Part shown: positions 16,768 through 25,158 of the stretch, piece after piece
Layout of the letters: every line of letters starts with the position of its first letter
Numbering within the stretch: the stretch's first letter is position 1
DNA from: an uncultured Rhodospirillales bacterium
GTDB lineage: Bacteria > Pseudomonadota > Alphaproteobacteria > Acetobacterales > Acetobacteraceae
Assembly: GCA_903835235.1 (NCBI GenBank)
Contig: CAILMF010000059.1
Location: 40,364-104,363, forward strand
DNA: 64,000 bases
Reading direction: 5' to 3'
The notes under the pieces: model-generated
Told to the model about the DNA's origin: nothing
What the model saw: only the letters and a program-made list of their open reading frames with translations
Database searches by the model: none
Made by a program: the position numbers and the translations under genes

Positions 16768-17924
16768 CACGCAACGCCGTGCGTGGCCAGCAACGCGCGC
16801 ATGCGGGCGCAGGCCACGTCCGGGTCGCTCAGCAGGCCGGCGGCATCCGCCAGGCGGAACAGCTCCGCAAAATGCTGGATGCTGCGCGTGCTCTGCTGGC
16901 CGCCGACCATGGTGAAGTGGGATTGGTGGCCGTTGAGCCAGGCCATGAACACCACGCCGGTCTTGTAGAAGCGCGTCGGCGCCTGGAAGATATGGCGGGA
17001 GAGCGGCACGGTCGGCGCCAAAATGCCGTGGAACTGCGCCAGGTCGCCGGCCGCCAGCGCCGCCAGCGCGCCGCCCACCGCGGGTGCGATGGGGTCGAAG
17101 ATGCCGAGCAGCGCGTCGCTGTGGCCCTGCGCGTCGCCGGCAATCAGTTCCGCGTAGTTGAAGTCGTCGCCGGTGTACATGCGCACGCCAGAAGGCAGGC
17201 GGCGGCGCATGGCGATCTCCTTCTCCTTGTCGAGCAGGCTGATCTTCACGCCATCCACCTTCGCCGCGCTGCCGGCGATGACGGCCAGCGCGGTTTCCAT
17301 CGCGGCGTAGTGGTCGTGGTTGCCCCAGTAGCCTTCCAGTGCGGGGTCGAACATCTCGCCCAGCCAGTGGATGATGACCGGCTGCTTCACGCCACCGAGG
17401 ATGCGGGCATAGACGCGCTCATAATCGGCCGGGCTGCATGCTGCCTTGGCCAGGGCGCGCGACGCCATCAGGATGATGCGGCCGCCGAGCTTCTCGATGG
17501 TTTCGCACTGTTCCTCATAGGCGCGGATCACGTCGTCGATGGTGACATCCGGGCCGGGGGCCAGATGGTCGGTGCCGGCGCCGCTGGCCATGACGGCGCC
17601 GGGGTGGTCCTGCATGGCGTCCAGGCTGCGGCGCACCAGTTCCTGCGCGCCGGCCCAGTCCAGCCCCATGCCGCGCTGCGCCGTGTCCATGGCTTCCGCC
17701 ACGCCCAGGCCGAGCGACCAGAGGTGCTTGCGGAAGGCGATGGTGCGGTCCCAGTCGATGGGCGCGTCCAGCCAGGGGTCATGCTCAGCCAGCGGGTCCG
17801 CCACCACATGCGCCGCGGCCAGCGCCACGCGCGGGAACGGCGGCACGGCGCGCGGGAAGACGCGCGGCGCGCTGGTGGTGAAGGCTTGCAGGCCGCTGGG
17901 CGTGGGCAGGGTGATGGTGGGCAT
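16767..17924 (-). CDS. DUF993 family protein, dihydrodipicolinate synthase-like
   Basis: This 385-residue protein belongs to the uncharacterised DUF993 group, annotated in genomes as dihydrodipicolinate-synthase-like. Features visible are the N-terminal TITLPTPSG, AGTDHLAPGPDVTIDDVIRAY (about 115), VKQPVIIHWLGEMFDP (about 185) and VDGVKISLLDKEKE (about 230), where the Lys in VKIS is in the place of the Schiff-base lysine. An aldolase or lyase activity is likely but unproven. ATG 17924 follows CGGAG. It is embedded between a Gfo/Idh/MocA oxidoreductase and a barrel epimerase, which fits a late cleavage step in sugar breakdown. Confidence 0.8.
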   Translation of the reverse strand: MPTITLPTPSGLQAFTTSAPRVFPRAVPPFPRVALAAAHVVADPLAEHDPWLDAPIDWDRTIAFRKHLWSLGLGVAEAMDTAQRGMGLDWAGAQELVRRSLDAMQDHPGAVMASGAGTDHLAPGPDVTIDDVIRAYEEQCETIEKLGGRIILMASRALAKAACSPADYERVYARILGGVKQPVIIHWLGEMFDPALEGYWGNHDHYAAMETALAVIAGSAAKVDGVKISLLDKEKEIAMRRRLPSGVRMYTGDDFNYAELIAGDAQGHSDALLGIFDPIAPAVGGALAALAAGDLAQFHGILAPTVPLSRHIFQAPTRFYKTGVVFMAWLNGHQSHFTMVGGQQSTRSIQHFAELFRLADAAGLLSDPDVACARMRALLATHGVA

Positions 17925-17940
17925 TTTCGGCTCCGCAGGA

Positions 17941-18043
17941 AGCGCGGGGGAGAACCCCCGCACCCCCCTTTTTTCTGATTTTCAAAAAAGCAAAAAAGGA
18001 GGGGTTCGGACGCACTGCGTCCGAAGGGGAGTTCATCTCCCCC
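17941..18043. repeat. intergenic hairpin element inside the catabolic operon
   Basis: AACCCC...CTTTTTT at 17953-17974 is nearly complementary to AAAAAAGGAGGGGTT at 17992-18006. After it come CGGACGC-act-GCGTCCG (18008-18024) and GGGGAG-ttcat-CTCCCC (18026-18042). The element occupies almost all of the 124-base gap between the oxidoreductase and DUF993 genes. It may attenuate transcription or stabilise the upstream mRNA. Confidence 0.65.
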
Positions 18044-18048
18044 AACCT

Positions 18049-19203
18049 TCAGCCTTCCAGCTTGGGTACGTCGATCCAGCGACGTTCCTTCCAGCTGCGC
18101 AGCCCGGCTTCCGCCAACTGCACGCCCTTGGCACCCGCCATCAAATCCCAGGGGAAGCTGCTGGTTTCGCCGACCATATAGCGCAGGAACATTTCCCACT
18201 GGGCGCGGAAGCCGTTGGGGTAGTCCTGGCTGTTCGGCACTTCCTGCCAGCCGGCGAAGAAGTCGATCGGCTGGGGAATGTCGGGGTTCCACACCGGCTT
18301 CGGCGTGGCGACGCGCGACTGCGTCCAGCACTCCTGCAGGCCGGCGATGGCGCTGCCATGGGTGCCGTCCACCTGGAAGGTCGCGAGGTCGTCTCGCCGC
18401 ACGCGCGTCACCCAACTGCTGTTGATGTGCGCGATGACGCCGCCCTTCAGCTGGAAGGTCGCATAGGCGGCGTCGTCGACATCGGCGTTGTAGGGCTTGC
18501 CATCCTCGCCGATGCGCACGGGGATGTGGGTGGCGCCCAGGCAGGAGACGGCCTCGACCTCGCCGAACAGGTTGTCCAGCACGTAGCGCCAGTGGCAGAG
18601 CATATCCAGGATGATGCCGCCGCCCTCGGCCGCCTTGTAGTTCCAGCTGGGGCGCTGCGCCGGTTGCAGGTCGCCCTCGAACACCCAGTAGCCGAACTCG
18701 CCCTTCACCGAGCAGATGCGCCCGAGGAAGCCGCTGTCGATCACCATCTTCAGCTTGCGCAGGCCTGGCAGGAACAGCTTGTCCTGCACCACGCCGTGCT
18801 TGATGCCCGCGGCCTTGGCCAGGCGCGCCACTTCCAGCGCGTCGGCCAGGTTATCGGCGCTGGGCTTCTCGGTGTAGATGTGCTTGCCGGCGGCGATGGC
18901 CTGCTTCAGCAGCCCGGCGCGCAGCACGGTGGTGGCGGCGTCGAAGAACAGCTCGTCCTTCGGGTCGGCCAGGCACGCATCCAGGTCGGTGCTGACGCGG
19001 CTGATGTTGTGCGCCTTGGCCAGCGCCTCCAGCCGTTCGCGCGAGCGGCCGACCAGGATGGGGTCGGGCATCAGCCGGTCGCCATTGGCAAGGCGCAGGC
19101 CGCCCTCGGCCCGGATGGCGGCGACGCTGCGCACCAGGTGCTGGTTGGTGCCCATGCGCCCGGTGACGCCGTTCATGATGATGCCGATGCGGCGTTCCGC
19201 CAT
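18049..19203 (-). CDS. Gfo/Idh/MocA family oxidoreductase
   Basis: This 384-residue NAD(P)-dependent oxidoreductase starts with the Rossmann segment RIGIIMNGVTGRMG. It carries the family motif EKPSADN (about 112), with catalytic-type DMLCHWRYVLDNLFG (about 200) in the second domain. Such enzymes oxidise a hydroxyl of sugars, inositols or their acids. The glycine pattern at the N-terminus is looser than classical GxGxxG, which is seen in some members. It is the second gene of the operon after the dapA-like gene (38-base gap), so it probably makes or uses a keto-sugar handled by its neighbours. Confidence 0.9.
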   Translation of the reverse strand: MAERRIGIIMNGVTGRMGTNQHLVRSVAAIRAEGGLRLANGDRLMPDPILVGRSRERLEALAKAHNISRVSTDLDACLADPKDELFFDAATTVLRAGLLKQAIAAGKHIYTEKPSADNLADALEVARLAKAAGIKHGVVQDKLFLPGLRKLKMVIDSGFLGRICSVKGEFGYWVFEGDLQPAQRPSWNYKAAEGGGIILDMLCHWRYVLDNLFGEVEAVSCLGATHIPVRIGEDGKPYNADVDDAAYATFQLKGGVIAHINSSWVTRVRRDDLATFQVDGTHGSAIAGLQECWTQSRVATPKPVWNPDIPQPIDFFAGWQEVPNSQDYPNGFRAQWEMFLRYMVGETSSFPWDLMAGAKGVQLAEAGLRSWKERRWIDVPKLEG

Positions 19204-19241
19204 GGGATGTTCCTTGCGTTGCAGCGGCCGGTTGCCCGGCG

Positions 19242-20279
19242 CTAGGCCTTCAGCCAGTCGTTGAGGTGGTCGCGGACGAAGCCGTCGTCCGTCAAATGCG
19301 GGTAGCGGGCGGCCACCGCGGTGATCAGATCTGCCTGCCCCGGCGAAAGCCCTTCATGCGGGTCCAGGCACCAAGTGCCTTCCAGCAGGCCCTGGCGGCG
19401 CAGCACCTCGTGGCAGCCGGCGATGCAGCCGTGGAAGTCATGCGCCACGTCGAAGATCGCGGCGTTCATCTCGGTCACCTGGGCGTCCAGTGCCAACAGT
19501 TCCGGCGTCGCCGGCGCGCGGCAGCGTTCCAGCAACTGCACCGCGGCGCGCGTCCAGACGCTCCAATGCCCCAGCAGCCCGCCGACGATGCGCAGCGGCG
19601 GGCCATCGCCCAGCGCGAAGGGCGTCAGCAGGTCGGCCACGATGTGGTCGTCATTGCCGGTGTACAGCGCCACGCGGTCCTGCGCCCCGGCCTCCAGCAC
19701 GCCACGCAGCACGTCCAGCGTGGCGTAGCGGTTGAACGGCGCCATCTTGATCGCGACCACGTTCTCGATGCCCGCGAAGCGCCGCCAGAAGCTGGCGGGC
19801 AGCGGGACGCCACCCACGGCGGGTTGCAGGTAGAAGCCGAAGACCGGCATCTCCCGCGCCACCGCTTCACAATGCGCGATCATCTCGTCCTCGCTGGCGC
19901 CCTTCCAGGCGGCCAGCGAAAGCAGCACGGCGTGGTAACCCAGCGCGCGGGCCTGTTGCGCCTCGCGCACTGCCTGTTCGGTACGGCCGATGGCGCCGGC
20001 CACCAGCAGTGGTGTGCGCGCTTGCCCGGCGACGGCCTCAGCGGCCAGGCGCAGCACCGGCTCGTACAGGCCGATATCGCGTATCGCGAATTGCGTGGTG
20101 TGGACGCCAACCGCCAAGCCGCCGGCGCCGGCCGCCAGGTAATAGCGCGACAGCGCCTTCTGCCGGCGCGGGTCCAGCTGGCGCGCGGCATTCAGCGCCA
20201 AGGGATGCGCCGGTATGGCGCAGCCCTCGCGCAGCCTTGCGGTCAGGCCGTTCGGCCAGTCCCGCCAATGAAGTCCCAT
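19242..20279 (-). CDS. dihydrodipicolinate synthase/N-acetylneuraminate lyase family protein
   Basis: This 345-residue protein has the DapA-type barrel. VFGFYLQPAVGG (about 145-155) holds the catalytic Tyr, VVAIKMAPFNRYATLD (about 173-188) the Schiff-base Lys, and LYTGNDDHIVADLL follows later. Catabolic members cleave 2-keto-3-deoxy sugar acids or related aldols. It is too long and too divergent, and in the wrong context, to be the lysine biosynthesis enzyme. It is the first gene of the operon, with a predicted TetR operator 15 bases before its ATG. Confidence 0.86.
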   Translation of the reverse strand: MGLHWRDWPNGLTARLREGCAIPAHPLALNAARQLDPRRQKALSRYYLAAGAGGLAVGVHTTQFAIRDIGLYEPVLRLAAEAVAGQARTPLLVAGAIGRTEQAVREAQQARALGYHAVLLSLAAWKGASEDEMIAHCEAVAREMPVFGFYLQPAVGGVPLPASFWRRFAGIENVVAIKMAPFNRYATLDVLRGVLEAGAQDRVALYTGNDDHIVADLLTPFALGDGPPLRIVGGLLGHWSVWTRAAVQLLERCRAPATPELLALDAQVTEMNAAIFDVAHDFHGCIAGCHEVLRRQGLLEGTWCLDPHEGLSPGQADLITAVAARYPHLTDDGFVRDHLNDWLKA

Positions 20280-20293
20280 GGGCGTCCGCTCCC

Positions 20294-20311
20294 GGGTAAC
20301 TGGTTGGTTAC
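20294..20311 (-). promoter_or_regulatory. predicted TetR operator upstream of the dapA-like operon
   Basis: The same 18 bases as at 11692-11709 (GG followed by GTAACTGGTTGGTTAC) lie 14 bases before the dapA-like start and 22 bases after the tetR stop. The neighbouring tetR gene and the identical second copy make an operator function likely. Binding would cover the region just ahead of the ribosome binding site. Confidence 0.7.
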
Positions 20312-20333
20312 TTTGCGCTGCCCGCGGCCGGAG

Positions 20334-20987
20334 TCAAGGCCGGAGATAGCCCAGTACCACGTCCATCGCATGCGCTTCGCGCGCTGCAAGCGCCGCCTGG
20401 CTGCCCAGGCCAGCGCCGAAGATGGTGCCGAGCGTATGCAGGTTGGAGATGTAGAAATGCCCAACCGCCAGGATGGTGATGTAGAGCTGCATCGCATCCA
20501 CGCCGTGGCGGAACACGCCACCGGCCTCGCCCCGCGCCAGCACGCCGCGCAGCGCCTCCAGCATCGGCGAATACATCGCGGGCACCTGGCCGCTGCGCTT
20601 CAGATGCGCGGCGCGATGCAGGTTCTCCTGGTTCAGCAGGGCCACGAATTCCGGGTGCGCCGCGGTGTAGCGGAAGTTGAACTGCACCAGGCGGCGCATG
20701 GCCTCCACCGGCGGCAGCGCATCCACCGCCAGGTCGCGCTCCTCGGCGCGCTTGGCGGCGTAGGCGGCTTCCAGCACGGTCAGCCACAGCTCCTCCTTGC
20801 TGCCGAAATGCGCGTAGAGCATGCGCTTGTTGGCGCCGGCGCGGGCGGCGATCTCGTCAACTCGTGCGCCGGCCAGGCCCTTGGCCGAGAACTCCACCAG
20901 CGCTGCGTCCAGCAGCCGTTGCCGCGTGGCCTCGGCGCGCGCGGAAAGCGGGGCGTCGGCCCGCGAGCTGCGCGCGCCGTCGGGCAT
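20334..20987 (-). CDS. TetR/AcrR family transcriptional regulator
   Basis: This 217-residue regulator has a helix-turn-helix domain at about 15-65 (RQRLLDAALVEFSAKG, then VDEIAARAGANKRMLYAHFGSKEELW). A helical ligand domain follows and ends with LYITILAVGHFYISN and an HAMDVVLGYL helix. ATG 20987 shares a base with the stop of the epimerase gene (TGATG), so the two are co-translated. It most likely represses the dapA-like operon and tctCBA through the 18-base sites at 20294 and 11692. The inducer is probably the substrate or an early intermediate. Confidence 0.93.
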   Translation of the reverse strand: MPDGARSSRADAPLSARAEATRQRLLDAALVEFSAKGLAGARVDEIAARAGANKRMLYAHFGSKEELWLTVLEAAYAAKRAEERDLAVDALPPVEAMRRLVQFNFRYTAAHPEFVALLNQENLHRAAHLKRSGQVPAMYSPMLEALRGVLARGEAGGVFRHGVDAMQLYITILAVGHFYISNLHTLGTIFGAGLGSQAALAAREAHAMDVVLGYLRP

Positions 20988-22024
20988 CAGAAGCGACCGT
21001 CCCGCACTTCGAACTTGGTCGGCTTGCCCAGTGCACGGCCGCCCTGCGCCACCCATTCCGCCACCCAGTCCACCAGGCGCAGCAGCGATACGCGGGGGTA
21101 GCCGAACAGCTGGAAGGCGCGGCCCGCGTTGGAAAGCAGCGCATCCGCCGCTTCCTCGCCGACGAAGCTGGCTTCCCGCCCGAAGCGCTGGGCGAATTGC
21201 CCGGCCAGCCAGCGGATGCTGACGGTCTCCGGCCCGGTCACGTTCAGGATGGGGCAGTCCGTACTGGCATGGCGCAGGGCGCGCAGCGTCCAGGCATTGG
21301 CGTCGCCCTGCCAGATCACGTTGGCATGGCCCATGCGCAGCGGCACCGGCGTGCCCGCAAAAACCTTGGTGGCGACGTCGTGCAGCACGCCGTAGCGCAG
21401 GTCGATGGCGTAGTTCAGCCGGATGCCGAAGCAGGCCGTGCCGCGCGCCGCGCCGGCATGCTGGAACACGCGTTCGCGCCCGAGGCAGGAGGCGGCGTAG
21501 TCGCCGGAAGGCGAGGGCTCGGTCGCCTCAACGGCGCCGCCGGAGCCCACGGGCACCAGGGGCATGATGTTGCCGGTGGAGAAGAACACGATGCGCGCGC
21601 CGGCCCAGCGCTCCGCCACCAGGTTCGGCAACAGCACGTTCATCGCCCAGGTGAGTTCCTGCTGGGTGCTGCTGCCGAATTTGCGCGCGGCCATGAAGAC
21701 GACATTGGGCGCATCCGGCAGCGCGGCCAGGGCGGCGCGGTCCATCAGGTCGGCGCTCAGGCACTCGATGCCCCAGCCTGCCATCCGCGCGCGCAGGCCC
21801 GGCTCGCTCCAGCGCGCCACGGCGATGACGCGGCGGGCGGGGTCGGCGCGCTTGGCCAGGCGGCACAGCGTCGGGCCCATCTTGCCCGCGGCGCCCAGCA
21901 CCAGGATATCGCCGGGCACGGCGGCCAGGTCGGCCACCAGCGCCGGGTCGGGGCGGGTCATCACCTCTTCCAGCGTCGCTTCGTCGGGGATGTGGTCGGG
22001 CCAGGCTTGCATCGGGTTCTCCAT
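20987..22024 (-). CDS. NAD-dependent epimerase/dehydratase family protein
   Basis: This 345-residue protein is an extended short-chain dehydrogenase-type enzyme. The NAD-binding strand-loop ILVLGAAGKMGPTLCRLAKR starts only at about residue 40, after a 38-residue lead (PDEATLEEVMTRPDPALVADL). The segment FFSTGNIMPLVP and a later YAASCLGRE take the place of the Ser / Tyr-x3-Lys site; no Lys is visible there, so the catalytic residue is atypical. It is coupled to tetR. It may carry out a redox or isomerisation step of the same pathway. Confidence 0.8.
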   Translation of the reverse strand: MENPMQAWPDHIPDEATLEEVMTRPDPALVADLAAVPGDILVLGAAGKMGPTLCRLAKRADPARRVIAVARWSEPGLRARMAGWGIECLSADLMDRAALAALPDAPNVVFMAARKFGSSTQQELTWAMNVLLPNLVAERWAGARIVFFSTGNIMPLVPVGSGGAVEATEPSPSGDYAASCLGRERVFQHAGAARGTACFGIRLNYAIDLRYGVLHDVATKVFAGTPVPLRMGHANVIWQGDANAWTLRALRHASTDCPILNVTGPETVSIRWLAGQFAQRFGREASFVGEEAADALLSNAGRAFQLFGYPRVSLLRLVDWVAEWVAQGGRALGKPTKFEVRDGRF

Positions 22025-22125
22025 GCCTCAGGGTGGGCCGAAGCGCGGCCCGGCGTCCAGAGTGGGTCATCGATTGAGGGATTGCTTCACCGCTCCGGTC
22101 GCTTCGCGCCTGCGCGGATCAGGCC

Positions 22126-22247
22126 CTAGTGTCCTGATTCCGAAGTCCAGTGGACTCCGGAGTCAGGACACTAGCCTTAGTTTACAGTGGCCTGCTTATC
22201 CGCTGCGTTCGCCCGAGGTCGGACGAACTTCGCGGGCAGGACACTAG
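22126..22247. mobile_element. MITE-like element with CTAG-flanked terminal inverted repeats
   Basis: CTAGTGTCCTG at 22126-22136 is repeated inverted as CAGGACACTAG at 22164-22174 and again at 22237-22247. The inner pair forms a 24-base inverted repeat around one base (22126-22149 with 22151-22174, two mismatches). The outer pair bounds a 122-base element. CTAG at the ends fits the TA/CTAG target preference of IS630-type transposases. The element holds no transposase. The TAG within the right-hand CTAG is the stop codon of the acyl-CoA dehydrogenase gene. Confidence 0.55.
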
Positions 22248-23932
22248 ACCAGAGCCATCGCCAGCAGGTCGGCGCTGGGCGGTTCGGCCGCGCTGTCCAA
22301 CGGGTCGCGCGGCAGCACGCGGTGGCGCAGCACAAGGCGGGCCAGCTCGGCGCGGGCGGGCAGGTTGAGCTGCCGCGCCTCCCACAGCATCGCCGCCGCG
22401 GTGGTCAGGTGGTACAGCGCGCTGGCCGCCTGGCGCGCCAGCGAGGGATCAGCCAGCGCCGCTTCCGTCAGCGCCACCGCGCGGGAGAGCGCGGCGGGCA
22501 GTTCCTGCGCCTCCGCCGCATTACCCGCCAGCGTGGCGATGTGCGCCCGCAAGACCGGCAGCGATCCCTCCCGCTGCGCCGCGCGCAGCACGTCCAGCGC
22601 CACGATGTTCGACGTCCCCTCCCAGATGGAACCCAGATGCGCGTCGCGCACCAGGCGCGGGTCGGCCCATTCCTCGATGTAGCCGCAGCCGCCGCGCACC
22701 TCCATGGCGTCGCCGGTTACCTTGCGCGCATCGCGGCAGGCGCGGAACTTCAACAGCGGGGTCAGGATGCGGAGCAGGGCGTAGGCGTCGGGTTCGCCGG
22801 CATCGCTGCGGCGCAGCGCCTCCGCCGTTTGCAGCACCATCGTGCGCGCCTGCTCCATCGGCACCACCAGCTTCAGCAATTGCCGCTGCATCAACGGCAT
22901 GTTCACGATGGTCTGACCGAAGGCGATGCGGTGCCGCGCCACGAACATCGCTTCCGTCACCGCACGCCGCATCATGCCGGCCGCGCGCATGCCGTTGGAC
23001 AGGCGGGAGTTGTTGACCATGTCCGCCATCTGGCGGAAGCCGGCCTCGGGGTCGCCGACCAGGTAGGCCGTCGCGCCCTCCAGCCGGATCTCGCCGCTGG
23101 CCATGCTGCGGGTGCCCAGCTTCGGCTTCAGCCGCACGATCCGGTAGGCGTTGCGGGAGCCATCCGGCCTTTCCCGCGGCAGCAGGAACAACGAGATGCC
23201 CCGGTGCCCCAGCGGCCCGCCACGGCGGCGTGCCAGCACCAGCGCCATGCCGGCATCGGGGTTGGAGCAGAACCACTTGTCGCCGTTCAGCGCCCAACTG
23301 CCATCAACGTTCTCGGTGGCTTCCACGCTGGTGGCGGCCACGTCGCTGCCGGCACCCTGCTCGGTCATGAACATGGCGCCCTGGCGCAGCGCGTCCAGGT
23401 CGGTGGCGGTCAGGCCGGGCAGGTAGCGCGCCACCAGCTCCGGGCTGCCATATTTTCGGAGTGTGCGCGCGAGCGAGTCGGTCATCGACAAGGGACAACA
23501 CAGGCCGAATTCCGCCTGCACGAACAGGTAGCTCAGCGCGTATTTCGCCGCCGGCGGCATCGGCGCGGGCCAGCCCAGCACGCCGCCTGTGTGACTCATG
23601 GCAGCCAAGCCGTAATCGGCGAAGGCCACCTGCTCCATGGCGCGATAGGCCGGGTGGTAGTCCACGCGCTGGGCGTCCTCGCCGCGCCTGGTGCGCGGGG
23701 CAAGCGTTGGCGGGTTGTGGTCGGCCGTCGTCGCCCATTCGTCCAACTGGCCGCCGGCCAGGGCGCCCAGCCGGTGCAGATGCGGCTCCAGATGCGCCAG
23801 CAACTCGGCCGGCAGGTACAGCCCCAGCAGCGGCCGCGCCCAGGGGTCGCAGGCGTAGAGGTTGAGCCCGCGCGCATCCGGCACGGCGGCGGCACCGGTG
23901 GGCGGGCCGAACGGGATCGGGGCTTCGGGCAT
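22244..23932 (-). CDS. acyl-CoA dehydrogenase family protein, AidB-like
   Basis: This 562-residue flavoprotein is longer than ordinary acyl-CoA dehydrogenases (about 380) and matches the AidB subgroup. It shows FMTEQGAGSDV (about 195, FAD region), WFCSNPDAGMALVLARR (about 225) and GGCGYIEEWADPRLVRDAHLGSIWEGTSNI (about 430-460, with the Glu before W). AidB-like proteins have been linked to alkylation stress and some oxidise branched acyl-CoA. The start at 23932 follows GGAGGAAC. The stop codon comes from the MITE-like element just downstream, so the C-terminus may have been cut short. It is divergent from the lactonase gene. Confidence 0.88.
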   Translation of the reverse strand: MPEAPIPFGPPTGAAAVPDARGLNLYACDPWARPLLGLYLPAELLAHLEPHLHRLGALAGGQLDEWATTADHNPPTLAPRTRRGEDAQRVDYHPAYRAMEQVAFADYGLAAMSHTGGVLGWPAPMPPAAKYALSYLFVQAEFGLCCPLSMTDSLARTLRKYGSPELVARYLPGLTATDLDALRQGAMFMTEQGAGSDVAATSVEATENVDGSWALNGDKWFCSNPDAGMALVLARRRGGPLGHRGISLFLLPRERPDGSRNAYRIVRLKPKLGTRSMASGEIRLEGATAYLVGDPEAGFRQMADMVNNSRLSNGMRAAGMMRRAVTEAMFVARHRIAFGQTIVNMPLMQRQLLKLVVPMEQARTMVLQTAEALRRSDAGEPDAYALLRILTPLLKFRACRDARKVTGDAMEVRGGCGYIEEWADPRLVRDAHLGSIWEGTSNIVALDVLRAAQREGSLPVLRAHIATLAGNAAEAQELPAALSRAVALTEAALADPSLARQAASALYHLTTAAAMLWEARQLNLPARAELARLVLRHRVLPRDPLDSAAEPPSADLLAMALV

Positions 23933-24064
23933 GGGCGGTTCCTCCGGCGCGCAGAATGGCCCCGCGTGACGCTGCTTCCAAGCGTGCCGGTTGGGCGTTT
24001 CCCCCGGCGACGATCAGACCTAGGCTGCCGCAGCCGCAACGACGGCCAAAATGGAGGAAACAAC

Positions 24065-25096
24065 ATGACAACCCGCCGCACCCTGTTCGGCGCCCTTGGC
24101 GCCCTGGCCGCCCCCGCCTTCATCGCCCCCGGCTTCATCGCCCCGGCCAATGCGGCATGGGAACCGAGCGAGCGCTACCCCGACCCTTCGGTGGTCAGCC
24201 TGGACCCCAGCTTCAACAAATACCGCGTTATCCCCGCCGCCGTGGAGCGGCTGTGGACCGGCGCCCGCTGGTCCGAAGGCCCGACCTGGCTGGGTGACCA
24301 GCGCTGCCTGATCTGGTCCGACATCCCCAACAACCGCCTGCTGCGCTGGAGCGAGACCACCGGCCGCGTCGACACCTTCCGCCAGCCGGCGAACAACAGC
24401 AACGGCAACACCCGAGACCGCTCCGGTCGGCTCGTTACCTGCGAGCACCTGACCCGCCGCGTGACGCGCACCGAGCCAGATGGCAGCATCACCATCATCG
24501 CGGACCGCTACGACGGCAAGCGGCTGAACAGCCCGAACGACGTGGTGGTGAAGTCGGACGGCTCCATCTGGTTCACCGACCCGCCCTTCGGCATCCTCGG
24601 CCTGTATGAGGGCGAGATGGCGACGCCGGAGCAGGCCACGACCAACATCTATCGCGTCGATGGCCGTACCGGGCAGATCAGCATCGCCGCCAATGACGTG
24701 AACCGCCCGAACGGCCTGGCCTTCAGCCCCGATGAGAGCAAGCTCTACGTCATCGAGGCCGCCGCGGTGCCGCGCAACATCCGCGTCTTCAATGTCGCCG
24801 CCGATGGCAAGCTCTCGGGCAACCGGATCTTCCTGACCGTGCAGGATGGCGAGACGCCCGATGGCTTCCGCGTGGATGTGGATGGCAACCTGTGGTGCGG
24901 CTGGGGCATGGGCGCCGATGGCCTGGACGGCGTGCGCATCATCAACAAGGACGCCGCGCCGATCGGCCATATCAAGCTGCCGGAACGCTGCGCCAACCTG
25001 GCCTTCGGCGGCCGCCACCGCAACCGGCTGTTCATGCCCGCCAGCAAGAGCCTCTATGCGCTGTACGTGAACACCCAGGGCGTGGCCGGCGGCTGA
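24065..25096 (+). CDS. exported SMP-30/gluconolactonase family protein
   Basis: This 343-residue six-bladed beta-propeller enzyme would open a sugar lactone. It has a twin-arginine leader (TTRRTLFGALGALAAPAFIAPGFIAPANAA), so it is probably exported folded to the periplasm. Metal ligands fit the family: Glu in WSEGPTWLG, Asn in RLNSPNDVVV and in VNRPNGLAFSPDE. GGAGGAAA lies 6 bases before the ATG. A cytosolic paralogue follows directly. The mature parts are closely related from SERYPDPS to YVNTQGVAGG, which shows a gene duplication. Confidence 0.92.
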   Translation: MTTRRTLFGALGALAAPAFIAPGFIAPANAAWEPSERYPDPSVVSLDPSFNKYRVIPAAVERLWTGARWSEGPTWLGDQRCLIWSDIPNNRLLRWSETTGRVDTFRQPANNSNGNTRDRSGRLVTCEHLTRRVTRTEPDGSITIIADRYDGKRLNSPNDVVVKSDGSIWFTDPPFGILGLYEGEMATPEQATTNIYRVDGRTGQISIAANDVNRPNGLAFSPDESKLYVIEAAAVPRNIRVFNVAADGKLSGNRIFLTVQDGETPDGFRVDVDGNLWCGWGMGADGLDGVRIINKDAAPIGHIKLPERCANLAFGGRHRNRLFMPASKSLYALYVNTQGVAGG

Positions 25097-25111
25097 AGCC
25101 CTTTCCCAGTG

Positions 25112-25136
25112 GCGCCGATCCGTTCAGGATCGGCGC
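25112..25136. repeat. hairpin between the two lactonase genes
   Basis: GCGCCGATC-cgttcag-GATCGGCGC gives a perfect 9-bp stem between the two lactonase genes. There is no T-run after it, so it more likely marks mRNA processing or partial attenuation between the exported and the cytosolic enzyme than full termination. Confidence 0.5.
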
Positions 25137-25158
25137 AACCTGATCAGAGGAAACCGAC

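Noticed and set aside
19242..20279. dapA for lysine synthesis
   Set aside because: The context (Gfo/Idh, DUF993, TetR) and the divergent sequence point to a catabolic lyase of the same fold.
22187..24064. Long upstream extension of the first lactonase frame
   Set aside because: It is antisense to the acyl-CoA dehydrogenase; a Tat leader and a strong ribosome binding site mark the start at 24065.
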